A DNA stretch of 64,000 nucleotides, taken from Dehalobacter sp. DCM (lineage in GTDB: Bacteria; Bacillota; Desulfitobacteriia; Desulfitobacteriales; Syntrophobotulaceae). Positions within the stretch are counted from its first letter, which is position 1. Every line of letters starts with the position of its first letter. Location: assembly GCF_024972775.1 (NCBI RefSeq), contig NZ_CP092282.1, positions 2,597,001-2,661,000 on the forward strand, read 5' to 3'. The position numbers and the translations under genes are program-made. Positions 9,661 through 18,920 of the stretch are shown here, one piece after another. The notes beneath the pieces are model-generated. The model was not told the origin of the DNA. It was given only the letters and a program-made list of their open reading frames with translations, and did not search any database.

Positions 9661-12108
9661 TTAACAAGATAACCGTTTATTCTTCTCGTCGGCGATAATG
9701 ACTTGTCCGAATGCTAATCCGCCGTCTCCTGACGGCAGCTGCGTCGGGTATAAAAGCCGTATTCCCAGTTGTCCGGTTAATGACAAAAGGCATTCCGTCA
9801 GCAGCTTATTTTGAAATACACCGCCGGAAACCGGCAGGTCTTTTTTTGTTCCTAATATGATCGCCGTTTCAAGCATCATACATGCCAGTGAGTAATGGAA
9901 ACGAAAAGCAATCTCACCACTATTTTTTCCGGTCATAATATCGTCAATGATCTGTCTTAAGAGCCGGTCAATTTTTAAGATGACCGTCTTTCCATTATCG
10001 ACGACTGCCCACCGCGGCAGATACAAGAGCGGGTCAGGATCCGAACATTCTTCACCCCGTTTATTGCATTCCTCTATCATCGGTTGCATATTATAAACAC
10101 AGGGTGTGTTCTGGTCGGCGATACCTTCATAGTCTGTTCTCAGATTAATTAAGGCGTTGAGACGAACGATTGCCTCATTTTCATATTGCTTTAATATCCT
10201 GTGATTTTGTAACCAGGCTGCTGCAATACTTTCCAACTCGATCGCTGCCTGTCCTTCATAGGTTACTTCTGTACAGATGCCCAGCATCCCGCTGACGGCA
10301 TCAAAGAGACGGCCGGCGCTTGATGACTCAAAAAGCTGGAAACCACTGCGAATTTGACCGTCGAGAATATCCTTTTCCTGAGCTGACAAACCGGACCAAA
10401 AACACTCGGTGTTGTGCCATTCGTTTTCCGTCAGAATTACTTTTAGATAAGCATAGGCAATCCGTAATGGATACTTCGCAGCGACATCCCCTCCGGGTAA
10501 TGGCAGATATTCCAGATGGCCCAGACGCTGATATTGTGCCGCATTGCCATGCATATACTCGAATCCCCATATTTTACCATCGTCACCATATCCTGTCCCA
10601 TCACAGATAATGCCAAGTAAGGGTTCTTCCAGACCATGTTCTGCCATGACACTGACAAGATGGGCATGATGGTGCTGTACCGTATACTTCGGAATATCGA
10701 GAGCTTTAGCGATACGGGTAGTCATATATTCCGGGTGGAGATCGTAAGCCGCAATTTTCGGCGTCGTGCTTGTTACTTTTTGAAAGGCATCGAATTCTTG
10801 TTCGAAGCGCTGAAGATTATCCAAACCGTGCATGTCGCCGATATATTGACTCATAAACGCCATGCTGCCCGAACCCAAACAAAAAGCATTCTTCATTTCC
10901 CCTCCCAAACCGACGATCGGATCTTTCAACTCCTTCTTAATAACAAGCGGAACGGGGACATACCCGCGCGCTCTGCGAATAAACGTCATTTTATCACCGA
11001 TTTGTTGTAATACGGAGTCATCACACGGATGGTAAATATCTCTGTTATTCACCAGAAAATAATCAGCGATTCCGCGCAAGGATTCCAAGGCAATGTCATT
11101 ATCATAGATTAATGGCTGACCGCTTAAATTGGCGCTGGTCATAACCAAAAAGTCGAATTGCCCATCGAATAAAAGGTGATGAACGGGTGTATAGGGCAGC
11201 ATGACTCCCAGAGTGATTAAGCCGGGTGCTGTAGCCGCAGACAGACGACTTTCTGCTATATTTATCCTGGGCAAAAGAACGATGGGTGCCGATGGCCCCG
11301 CTAAGGTCAGGCTTTCAAGCTCGGTTAAAGATACTTCACGTCTGACAGCATTCATATCTCTGGCCATCACTGCAAACGGTTTCGCTCCGCGTTCTTTTAC
11401 GTGACGCAAGCGTTTGACTGCCTGATCATTATAGGCATCACATACCAAATGAAACCCACCAATACCTTTAACTGCCAGGATCGATCCTTTCTCTAAAAGA
11501 TCGCTGCCAATGCCATGATTTGTGACAACAAGACCGTCTGCATCCCAAAGCTGCAGGGATGGTCCGCAGTCCCTGCAAGCCACCGGCTGTGCATGAAATC
11601 GTCGATCAGAGGTATCTTCGTATTCATGCCGGCAAGTTGGACACATAATAAAGGGATCCATTGTCGTTTTATTTCGGTCATAGGGACGATCTTTAATGAT
11701 CGTATATCGCGGCCCGCAATTCGTGCAGTTAATAAATGGATAGCGATAACGCCGGTCCGTTTTGTCCCACAATTCATTCAGACAATCCGGACAGACCGCA
11801 ATATCCGGTGATATTAAAACGTCTTTTTTGGTTGATTCTCGACTTTCAATGATTTTAAAGTCGGTATATCCCTTGGCCGGAACAGTGTTGCTCTCGTGTG
11901 TGATAATCGACGCCATCGGCGGCTTTTCTGCAAGGATTCTCTGCAAAAATTTCTCTAAATTTTCCCCTTCGGCATGAATCTCAACTCCACTGCTGCAATT
12001 AATCACCCATCCGCGCAAATTCAATTCAACCGCCAGTTTATATACAAACGGGCGAAAACCGACACCCTGCACGATGCCGTTGATTTTAATGTATCGCGCA
12101 TTTTTCAT
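9661..12108 (-). CDS. hypF: Carbamoyltransferase HypF ([NiFe]-hydrogenase maturation)
   Basis: HypF makes the thiocarbamate on HypE from carbamoyl phosphate, the source of the CN ligands of [NiFe] hydrogenases. The 815-residue product has the full domain order: acylphosphatase domain with GIVQGVGFRPFVYKLA, two zinc-finger motifs (CPDCLNELWDK to CTNCGPRY, and CPTCRHEY to CRDCGPSL), a YrdC-like domain, and a Kae1-like domain with VQHHHAHLVSVMAEHG and SGGVFQNKLL. No other hyp gene and no [NiFe] hydrogenase gene is in the window; the only hydrogenase here is [FeFe], which does not need HypF. Its partners are presumably elsewhere. Confidence 0.96.
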   Translation of the reverse strand: MKNARYIKINGIVQGVGFRPFVYKLAVELNLRGWVINCSSGVEIHAEGENLEKFLQRILAEKPPMASIITHESNTVPAKGYTDFKIIESRESTKKDVLISPDIAVCPDCLNELWDKTDRRYRYPFINCTNCGPRYTIIKDRPYDRNKTTMDPFIMCPTCRHEYEDTSDRRFHAQPVACRDCGPSLQLWDADGLVVTNHGIGSDLLEKGSILAVKGIGGFHLVCDAYNDQAVKRLRHVKERGAKPFAVMARDMNAVRREVSLTELESLTLAGPSAPIVLLPRINIAESRLSAATAPGLITLGVMLPYTPVHHLLFDGQFDFLVMTSANLSGQPLIYDNDIALESLRGIADYFLVNNRDIYHPCDDSVLQQIGDKMTFIRRARGYVPVPLVIKKELKDPIVGLGGEMKNAFCLGSGSMAFMSQYIGDMHGLDNLQRFEQEFDAFQKVTSTTPKIAAYDLHPEYMTTRIAKALDIPKYTVQHHHAHLVSVMAEHGLEEPLLGIICDGTGYGDDGKIWGFEYMHGNAAQYQRLGHLEYLPLPGGDVAAKYPLRIAYAYLKVILTENEWHNTECFWSGLSAQEKDILDGQIRSGFQLFESSSAGRLFDAVSGMLGICTEVTYEGQAAIELESIAAAWLQNHRILKQYENEAIVRLNALINLRTDYEGIADQNTPCVYNMQPMIEECNKRGEECSDPDPLLYLPRWAVVDNGKTVILKIDRLLRQIIDDIMTGKNSGEIAFRFHYSLACMMLETAIILGTKKDLPVSGGVFQNKLLTECLLSLTGQLGIRLLYPTQLPSGDGGLAFGQVIIADEKNKRLSC

Positions 12109-12242
12109 ACACTCTTGCTCTTTTCTTTAGTCTGACTATATTGTACACGCAACCTCAAACGATAACAATCTGTTCATTTGATGAAATTTTCTGACTTTTG
12201 CTCATGGTCTGGCCATTTATTAGGAAATAGAGTAAAATGTAT

Positions 12243-12356
12243 AGGTGGAGTTGTATATTCATTTACCGATGTGATGACACCGGTACATTCTCATCTACTC
12301 CTCCTCAATATTATCTAACCCCTCTATTTACCCGATTTTATCGGGTACTTTTTTTT
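12243..12356 (+). ncRNA. Candidate structured RNA with its own terminator upstream of kdpD
   Basis: The sequence folds as a basal stem AGGTGGAGT (12243-12251) with ACTCCTCCT (12297-12305), one T-T mismatch. Then comes an internal loop of 12 and 11 bases, and an apical hairpin TACCGATGT (12264-12272) with ACACCGGTA (12277-12285), one mismatch, loop GATG. A 23-base linker leads to a strong terminator (12329-12356). No gene lies upstream on this strand. It could be a small RNA or an attenuating leader of kdpDE-kimA. It does not match the c-di-AMP riboswitch or any other class I recognise. The fold is by eye. Confidence 0.45.
12329..12356 (+). terminator. Rho-independent terminator
   Basis: Perfect eight-base stem TACCCGAT (12329-12336) and ATCGGGTA (12340-12347), loop TTT, followed by C and eight T. 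It points along the plus strand, upstream of the kdpD promoter and downstream of the candidate structured RNA. Confidence 0.85.
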
Positions 12357-12411
12357 CATATCTCTATTGGTTTATGACAATTCTTCATAGATAGCTTCAC
12401 TGAAACACATC

Positions 12412-12440
12412 TTGATTAACTTTAAAGGCACGCGTATTAT
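12412..12440 (+). promoter_or_regulatory. Likely sigma-A promoter of kdpD-kdpE
   Basis: TTGATT (12412-12417) and TATTAT (12435-12440) with 17-base spacing, about 40 bases before the TTG start of kdpD. It lies after the terminator at 12329-12356, so kdpDE may be expressed independently of the upstream RNA. Confidence 0.6.
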
Positions 12441-12478
12441 AGTAGGATAAAGGCGATAGAGATAGGGGTAGTCATCAA

Positions 12479-15115
12479 TTGGAACCATTAACAGAATCGA
12501 CGAAGTATACCGGAAAGTTGAAGATTTTTCTTGGCTATGCCAAAGGCGTCGGCAAAACCTACGCGATGCTTGATGATGCAAAAAGTCAGTTTTCCCGGGG
12601 TGTCGATGTTGTTGTCGGTTATCTTGAGCCCCATACACCGCCAGAAACGATCCACCTCATGGAACAAATACCGTCTTTGTCGCCAATCATCCTGGATGGG
12701 AATAATCAATCTTCTTCAGAGTTTGATCTGGATACCGCATTAATCCGAAGGCCAGACTTGATCCTCGTCGATGAATTGGCCCATGTCAATGCGGATGGCA
12801 TGCGGAATAAGAAAAGATATTTGGATATTGAAGAACTTCTTAAAGCAGGCATTGATGTCTACACCACTCTCAATGTTCAGAATATTGAAAGCTTGCGGGA
12901 TATTATTCAGAATATCACCAATCAGGTAGTTGATGAGTCTATACCCGACTATATTTTTGCGAACGCTGATAAGGTTGAGTTGGTCGATGCCGCACCAGAC
13001 AAGCTTCAAAAATATTATCTGCACCAGGAAGATACACTGACAGTGGAACAGCTGCAATTGCTAAGGGAACTTGCCCTGCGTACGGCTGCAGACAGGATCA
13101 GTCATAGTAATGATACTGCAGAAAGCTCACCGGATAAAAAAGCTGGAATTAAACTTTTGGTTTGTTTGAGTTCTTCCCCATCCTCTGCCAAGTCTATCCG
13201 CTGGACAGCCAGAACAGCAGAGGTTTTTCACGCCCCATGGACGGCTCTTTATGTTGAAAACATGGAAAACCGGCACGGTCATGACAGTGAAAAAGAAACG
13301 CTCCAGGCAAATCTTGATCTGGCTGAACAGCTTGGTGCTAAAATCGTTATTTTGAATGGATATGATATCCCGTCCGTTATTACTGAATATGCCAAACTTT
13401 CAGGAATCACAAATGTCGTTATCGGCAAAAGCCGAAATAATAAGCCGCTGAAAAATCTATTGGATATCCGTTTGGAAGACAAACTCATTGCCATGATGCC
13501 TGGTATCGAAATACACATTATCCCCGGTGTTGAAGCAACAAAACCATCGCTGCCCTTTCATCAACCAAGAAAAATCCATTTTATTAAAGACCTTTTTTTA
13601 ACCTGGTCTGACACGTTTAAAACTCTGGTTATTCTAGCGGGTGCCACTCTCCTTTCGTTAGGAATGCAATATATCGGATTTAATAGCCGCGATATCATGA
13701 TGGTTTATTTGCTATCCGTGTTTCTGATCTCCAGGATTACCATGGGCTATGTCTACGGGGGCGCTGCTTCCGTAATTACTGTTATCCTTTTTAACTATTT
13801 CTTTATCGTGCCGGTTTACTCGATTCATGCATTCCAGGCCGGTTATCCCATCACCTTTATTGTTATGCTCATAGTTGCCTTGATCACAAGCACGTCAACG
13901 ATTCGTATAAAATCCCAGGCGCAGCTTGCTGTCCAAAGAGAATCCCGCACAGAGCTTCTTTATGAGATCAATAAGAAACTATTAGTGACCCGCGGCTTGG
14001 ATAATATCATTATTTTGACCAATGACGCCCTTTCTGTAGTTTTTGGCTGCTCAGTCATCTTTTATGCTCAAGATCCTCAATCAGGCTCACCCGGCTATTT
14101 GCACCTGGCTGCAACCGAATCCGATGCGTCCTATATGCTTTCTGAGAATGAACGTGCCGTCGCTCATTGGGTGTTTGTCAATCAGAAACCTGCCGGTGCC
14201 GGAACAGACACCCATAAAGAAGCAAAAGCGTACTATATTCCCATCGCCGGCCAAAGTGATGTTCTTGGCGTCATAGGCCTTACTTCTGTAAAAGAAAAGC
14301 TGACGCGTGACCAACGTGAATTATTGAAAATGATTGCGTCCCACGTCGCTTTGGCGTTAGAACGTCAGAAATTATCTGACGAACAGCGAACCATTTTGAT
14401 TGAAGCTGAAAAAGAAAAAATGAGAAGCAATCTGCTGCGAGCCATTTCCCATGACCTGCGTACCCCCCTTACCGGTATACTTGGCGCCAGTTCAGTGATC
14501 TTGGAAAGTTCTGAATCGCTTGATAAACCAACACAACATCAACTGCTGGTTAACATAAAAGAGGATTCACAGTGGCTCATCCGCATGGTTGAGAACTTAC
14601 TATCGGTCACCCGGATTAAAGAAGGTACAATGAATGTCGCGATGACGGATGAAGCCGCAGAGGAAATTGTTGCTGAGGCTGTCAGCCGAACGCGCAAACG
14701 CTATCCACACCGGAAAATATCGGTACAGGTACCGGATACACTCTTGATCGTTCCCATGGATGGAACCTTGATCTTACAAGTACTTCTGAACCTTTTAGAA
14801 AATGCAATCCGACATACACCAGATAACTCCACAGTCGAAATTCTAGTCAGCCAAGACCGGAATGACGCAGTATTTGAGGTCAGCGATTATGGAACGGGGA
14901 TAAATGGCGAAGATTTTCCGTATTTATTTGAAAGCTATATTCCCAACGGCAAGAGAAGCTCGGATTCCGCGCGGGGTATGGGAATCGGATTATCAATCTG
15001 TATGTCCATTATCAAGGCTCATAACGGGATGATCGATGCCTATAATAAAGACCATGGTGGTGCCGTTTTCTGGTTTACACTGCCATTGAAGCAGGAGGAT
15101 CACAATGAGCAATAA
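12479..15115 (+). CDS. kdpD: Potassium-responsive sensor histidine kinase KdpD
   Basis: KdpD senses potassium limitation or turgor and phosphorylates KdpE. The 878-residue product is complete: N-terminal KdpD domain with Walker A GYAKGVGKTYAML (19-31) and LVDELAHVN, a universal-stress-like domain (to about 350), four membrane helices (about 375-480), a GAF-like domain, the kinase core with SHDLRTPLTGILGAS (phosphoacceptor His 658), and the ATPase boxes NLLENAIRHTP and GMGIGLSIC. The start is TTG at 12479. It overlaps kdpE by 11 bases. KdpFABC is absent; kimA follows instead. Confidence 0.96.
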   Translation: MEPLTESTKYTGKLKIFLGYAKGVGKTYAMLDDAKSQFSRGVDVVVGYLEPHTPPETIHLMEQIPSLSPIILDGNNQSSSEFDLDTALIRRPDLILVDELAHVNADGMRNKKRYLDIEELLKAGIDVYTTLNVQNIESLRDIIQNITNQVVDESIPDYIFANADKVELVDAAPDKLQKYYLHQEDTLTVEQLQLLRELALRTAADRISHSNDTAESSPDKKAGIKLLVCLSSSPSSAKSIRWTARTAEVFHAPWTALYVENMENRHGHDSEKETLQANLDLAEQLGAKIVILNGYDIPSVITEYAKLSGITNVVIGKSRNNKPLKNLLDIRLEDKLIAMMPGIEIHIIPGVEATKPSLPFHQPRKIHFIKDLFLTWSDTFKTLVILAGATLLSLGMQYIGFNSRDIMMVYLLSVFLISRITMGYVYGGAASVITVILFNYFFIVPVYSIHAFQAGYPITFIVMLIVALITSTSTIRIKSQAQLAVQRESRTELLYEINKKLLVTRGLDNIIILTNDALSVVFGCSVIFYAQDPQSGSPGYLHLAATESDASYMLSENERAVAHWVFVNQKPAGAGTDTHKEAKAYYIPIAGQSDVLGVIGLTSVKEKLTRDQRELLKMIASHVALALERQKLSDEQRTILIEAEKEKMRSNLLRAISHDLRTPLTGILGASSVILESSESLDKPTQHQLLVNIKEDSQWLIRMVENLLSVTRIKEGTMNVAMTDEAAEEIVAEAVSRTRKRYPHRKISVQVPDTLLIVPMDGTLILQVLLNLLENAIRHTPDNSTVEILVSQDRNDAVFEVSDYGTGINGEDFPYLFESYIPNGKRSSDSARGMGIGLSICMSIIKAHNGMIDAYNKDHGGAVFWFTLPLKQEDHNEQ

Positions 15116-15827
15116 AGCACTGATACTCATTGTCGAAGATGATGAACGGATCTGCAACTTCATGTCCGCAATTCTTACTTCTAACCAATATGCTATCATC
15201 AAAACAGGAAAAGGAAAAGAAGCAATCGCGATGACAGCCTCTCATTCACCTGATTTGATTTTACTGGATCTAGGGCTCCCGGATCTAGACGGTATTGATG
15301 TATTAAAGACGATCCGTCAATGGTCAGAAGTGCCGGTTATCGTGGTATCCGCCCGGGGGCAAGAGCGAGAAAAGGTGGAGGCGTTAGATTTAGGCGCTGA
15401 TGACTATTTGACTAAGCCTTTTGGTACATCGGAATTACTCGCCCGAATTCGGACAGGCCTCCGCCATAGCCAAAAGATCATAGGCGACAGTCAAAGCGAG
15501 CTGCCCGGGATTCATGTTGGAGACCTTGAAATAAACTTCAGCAAAAGACGGGTTACGCTGGCCGGTAATGAAATTCACCTAACACCCATCGAATACAAGA
15601 TCATTGTTTTGCTTTCCAGAAATATCGGAAAAGTACTGACGCATGACTATATCATAAGGGAAATCTGGGGACCGTATACAAACGAAGTTAAAGCTCTCCG
15701 GGTCAATATGGCCAATATCCGGCGGAAACTGGAGAAAAACCCGGCTGAACCGCAGTACATTGTCACCGAAGTGGGTGTTGGATACCGTATGATTGAAGAT
15801 ACCAACGTTGAAAAAAGTCTTTCTTAA
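15105..15827 (+). CDS. kdpE: Response regulator KdpE (OmpR family)
   Basis: Partner of KdpD. The 240-residue product has a receiver domain with acidic pocket EDDE (11-14), phosphoacceptor Asp 55 in LLDLGLPD, and KPFG with the conserved Lys, followed by an OmpR/PhoB winged-helix DNA-binding domain ending VTEVGVGYRM. It overlaps the end of kdpD by 11 bases and has AGGAGG upstream inside kdpD. The likely target is the region before kimA. Confidence 0.96.
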   Translation: MSNKALILIVEDDERICNFMSAILTSNQYAIIKTGKGKEAIAMTASHSPDLILLDLGLPDLDGIDVLKTIRQWSEVPVIVVSARGQEREKVEALDLGADDYLTKPFGTSELLARIRTGLRHSQKIIGDSQSELPGIHVGDLEINFSKRRVTLAGNEIHLTPIEYKIIVLLSRNIGKVLTHDYIIREIWGPYTNEVKALRVNMANIRRKLEKNPAEPQYIVTEVGVGYRMIEDTNVEKSLS

Positions 15828-15918
15828 TACAATCTTTATACAGTAAAGGCCAATCTGAATGCTTTCTTAATGCTATCCGTGCTATAACTATATGAGGTGA
15901 TGGAACAGGATGCTATTA

Positions 15919-15945
15919 ATTAATCTATCATAAAGATAGATTAAT
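15919..15945 (+). promoter_or_regulatory. Inverted repeat upstream of kimA, possible KdpE site
   Basis: Perfect 11-base arms ATTAATCTATC (15919-15929) and GATAGATTAAT (15935-15945) with a five-base spacer. No T run follows, so it is not a terminator. A TATTAT box lies at 15975-15980 with no good -35 element, which fits an activator-dependent promoter with the repeat directly upstream. That KdpE binds here is inference. Confidence 0.4.
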
Positions 15946-16002
15946 CACGTAGTGGCATAATACCTTTGCACTCATATTATTTCAGGACGGTGACATTAAA
16001 AC

Positions 16003-17829
16003 GTGGTTTCAACACTTAAACGCTTACTGATTGGTCGCCCTCTAAAATCGACCGAATTAGGCGAACAGAAATTAAATAAAAGAAAAGCTCTGGCTATCTT
16101 ATCATCTGACGCATTATCATCCGTAGCCTATGGTCCGGAACAAATTCTGATTGCCCTTTTGGCTATCGGTTCAGCGGCTTTCTGGTACTCAATACCGATC
16201 GGAATCGGTGTCCTGATCTTGCTCACAGCCTTGATCTTATCTTACCGTCAAATCATCTTTGCCTACCCTTATGGCGGCGGCGCATACATTGTATCAAAGG
16301 GCAATCTCGGTGTAAAACCCGGTTTGGTAGCAGGCGCCTCGTTGCTCGTGGACTATATCTTAACTGTAGCCGTTAGTGTTTCTGCCGGTACGGACGCACT
16401 AACCTCTGCCTTTCCGTCCCTGCATGGACACACTGTCATTATTGCCGTTTTCTTTGTTATTATATTGACAATTTTAAATCTGCGCGGCGTACGTGAGTCA
16501 GCAACCATCCTGGCATACCCTGTCTATCTTTTTGTCGCTGCATTAGTCATGTTGATTGTTGCCGGTTTATTCAACATACTGACCGGCCATGCGGTACCGG
16601 TTACCCACTCAGCAATCGGAACGCCGATTGCCGGCATCAGCTTATTCCTCCTTTTAAAAGCGTTTGCCTCCGGATGTTCAGCTTTGACCGGTGTTGAAGC
16701 AATTTCTAATGCCATCCCTAATTTTAAAGATCCTGCACCCAGTAACGCAGCTAAAACGCTGATTGCTATGGGGGTTATCCTGGGAATATTATTTTCAGGT
16801 ATTGTCTTTCTCGCGTATTATTATGGAATCACTCCCAGCACCGAGGTAACTGTTGTTTCCCAATTAGGTGAAACGTTATTCGGACGAAATGTCATTTATT
16901 ACTTTATTCAAGGAACAACAGCCCTTATCTTAATTCTGGCAGCAAATACAGGTTATTCTGCTTTTCCGTTACTTGCTGTTAACCTGGCTAAAGATAAATT
17001 TATCCCCAGGATGTTTACGATCCGGGGTGATCGCCTGGGATACTCTAATGGCATTCTTTTTTTGGGTTTCTTTTCTATCCTCTTGATCGTTGCCTTCAGT
17101 GGGCAGACGTCACGCTTAATTCCGCTTTACGCCATCGGCGTGTTTATTCCGTTTACACTCTCGCAAACAGGCATGATTGTCAAATGGATGCGCGAAAGGC
17201 CAAAGGGCTGGATCTCTAAGCTGATCATTAATAGTATCGGCGCCTTAATCAGTTTTATTGTCGTCGTCATGTTCTTGCTGACCAAGTTCTCGCAGATTTG
17301 GCCTATCCTGATTTTTCTGCCGTTAATCATCTGGTTCTTCTATAAAATATATATGCATTATATGGCGGTCGCTGATCAATTACGTGTTTCTCTGGCTGAA
17401 CCAACTTTCCCCATCAAAGGCAATATTATTATCATTCCGGTTTCAGGCGTGACACGGGTCGTAGAAAACGCCTTAAATTATGCCCGCTCTCTGTCTCCCA
17501 ATCAGATCATTGCCGTGACGATCGCTTTTGATAAAGAAGAAGAAAAACGATTTGAAGAAAAATGGGAGAAATGGCATACTGGAATTCGCCTTGTCACCCT
17601 TTTTTCTTTGCACCGCAGTATTGTTCAGCCCCTCAGTAAATTCATCGATGTCATCGAGCACAAAGCGCTTGACAATAAATATCAAGTTACCGTTTTGATT
17701 CCCGAATTCATTCCTAGAAAGGGCTGGCAGCACATTCTCCATAACCAATCCAGTTTGCTAATTCGCTCTTTTTTGTTGAATAGAAAAAACGTTGTGGTAG
17801 CGACCATACCGTACCATTTGCAAAAATGA
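16003..17829 (+). CDS. kimA: KimA-type high-affinity potassium/proton symporter (APC superfamily)
   Basis: The 608-residue product closely resembles Bacillus subtilis KimA (formerly YdaO), a potassium importer controlled by c-di-AMP. Shared stretches include KALAILSSDALSSVAYG, YGGGAYIVSKGNLG, FSSGCSALTGVEAISNAIP with A for the first S here, and the end of the protein (ILHNQSSLLIRSFLL, VVATIPYHLQK). About 12 membrane helices are followed by a cytosolic universal-stress-like domain (about 470-608), the c-di-AMP-binding part in KimA. The start is GTG at 16003. Position right after kdpDE, with a 175-base gap, makes it the probable regulated transporter. Confidence 0.93.
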   Translation: MVSTLKRLLIGRPLKSTELGEQKLNKRKALAILSSDALSSVAYGPEQILIALLAIGSAAFWYSIPIGIGVLILLTALILSYRQIIFAYPYGGGAYIVSKGNLGVKPGLVAGASLLVDYILTVAVSVSAGTDALTSAFPSLHGHTVIIAVFFVIILTILNLRGVRESATILAYPVYLFVAALVMLIVAGLFNILTGHAVPVTHSAIGTPIAGISLFLLLKAFASGCSALTGVEAISNAIPNFKDPAPSNAAKTLIAMGVILGILFSGIVFLAYYYGITPSTEVTVVSQLGETLFGRNVIYYFIQGTTALILILAANTGYSAFPLLAVNLAKDKFIPRMFTIRGDRLGYSNGILFLGFFSILLIVAFSGQTSRLIPLYAIGVFIPFTLSQTGMIVKWMRERPKGWISKLIINSIGALISFIVVVMFLLTKFSQIWPILIFLPLIIWFFYKIYMHYMAVADQLRVSLAEPTFPIKGNIIIIPVSGVTRVVENALNYARSLSPNQIIAVTIAFDKEEEKRFEEKWEKWHTGIRLVTLFSLHRSIVQPLSKFIDVIEHKALDNKYQVTVLIPEFIPRKGWQHILHNQSSLLIRSFLLNRKNVVVATIPYHLQK

Positions 17830-17833
17830 TTCA

Positions 17834-18826
17834 TTACTGCGGCAAATAGCTTGTGTCTACCAAATCATTAATGACAGCATCCGTGTCAATATCATTTTTA
17901 AGTAAGGCATTTTCTTTCATGAAACGTGCGGATTCTTTCAACGCATCTCTATTTTGTACATCGATAGCCGACGTAAAGTCAAATTTGGGATACAGAGCTT
18001 TGACAGCCTTGATATCCATGTTATTGGTTTTGGCGATCATCGCCATGGCCTCATCCGGATTAGCCTGGATCCAATCCAGAATTTCTTGATGAATTTCCAG
18101 GAAGCGTTTGGTGGTCTCCGGATAATGCGTAATAAAATCGGTCCGACCGGCGATCACAGACTGTGCCAGAATCAATCCTTCCGCATTACGCAGCATCTTA
18201 ATCTTCTGGGTACCCAAACCCTTCGTCAGTAAAGGATCAGGAATAACCGCGGCATCAACCTGTTTTTGCAGCAGTGCCGTCAACGCATCCGCTGAGGCCA
18301 TACCGACAATCTCAACATCATTGACAGTCAGCTCTGCTTCGGCAAGGGCTTTGATCACCATTTCATAAAGCATGGTCCCTTTCTGTACGGCAACCTTTTT
18401 GCCCTTTAAGGCGCTCACCGTTTTAATTTCACTGTCGAGACCGGCGACAAGACCGATCCCTTTAGGAAACTTGTTGTAACCCGCAAGGACCGTGATATCA
18501 TTGCCGTTTGCTTTGGAAATGATTGCGGATACATAATTGAGAGATGTAGCGATATCAATCGATCCCGCCGCCAACGCTTCTGTGATCGCCGGACCTTCCA
18601 GCTCATACCACTTAACTTCAATACCATCCTTAGCAAACGCTTCTTCAAATAGTTTCTTTTCCAGAGCCACGACAGCCGGTATATTCAAGGGTTTTGTCGA
18701 GTACGAAACATGGATAGCTTTCGGTGTTTCTGTCTGTTGACTCTGCCCTGACTGGCAGCCTGCCAATGTTAAACAAAATGTCATTATCACAAGTATGACA
18801 ATGATGGATTTAATTATCCGCTGCAT
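17834..18826 (-). CDS. NitT/TauT-type ABC transporter substrate-binding lipoprotein
   Basis: Extracytoplasmic binding protein of the SsuA/NrtA/TauA family. The 330-residue product has a lipoprotein signal peptide with lipobox LTLAGC (cysteine near residue 24) and family features such as VALEKKLFEEAF, ALAAGSIDIATSLNYVS and LKGKKVAVQKGTM. It is the last gene of permease-ATPase-binding protein. The substrate (sulfonate, nitrate, a thiamine precursor or similar) cannot be told from sequence alone. Its stop lies four bases from the convergent kimA stop. Confidence 0.9.
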   Translation of the reverse strand: MQRIIKSIIVILVIMTFCLTLAGCQSGQSQQTETPKAIHVSYSTKPLNIPAVVALEKKLFEEAFAKDGIEVKWYELEGPAITEALAAGSIDIATSLNYVSAIISKANGNDITVLAGYNKFPKGIGLVAGLDSEIKTVSALKGKKVAVQKGTMLYEMVIKALAEAELTVNDVEIVGMASADALTALLQKQVDAAVIPDPLLTKGLGTQKIKMLRNAEGLILAQSVIAGRTDFITHYPETTKRFLEIHQEILDWIQANPDEAMAMIAKTNNMDIKAVKALYPKFDFTSAIDVQNRDALKESARFMKENALLKNDIDTDAVINDLVDTSYLPQ

Positions 18827-18920
18827 AATAACCTCCCTAAGATAAACTAGTTAAATGATGGTTATGCCATGACACAATACCTCGATCATTTCCGATACGG
18901 TTCGCGATACACTGAAGATG

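Noticed and set aside
12238-12378. 46-codon frame upstream of kdpD
   Set aside because: It runs through the basal stem and the terminator hairpin, has no ribosome site, and the region is better explained as structured RNA.
15828-16002. c-di-AMP (ydaO-type) riboswitch before kimA
   Set aside because: Expected from Bacillus kimA, but the gap is only 175 bases and shows none of the conserved riboswitch blocks; only a simple inverted repeat is present.
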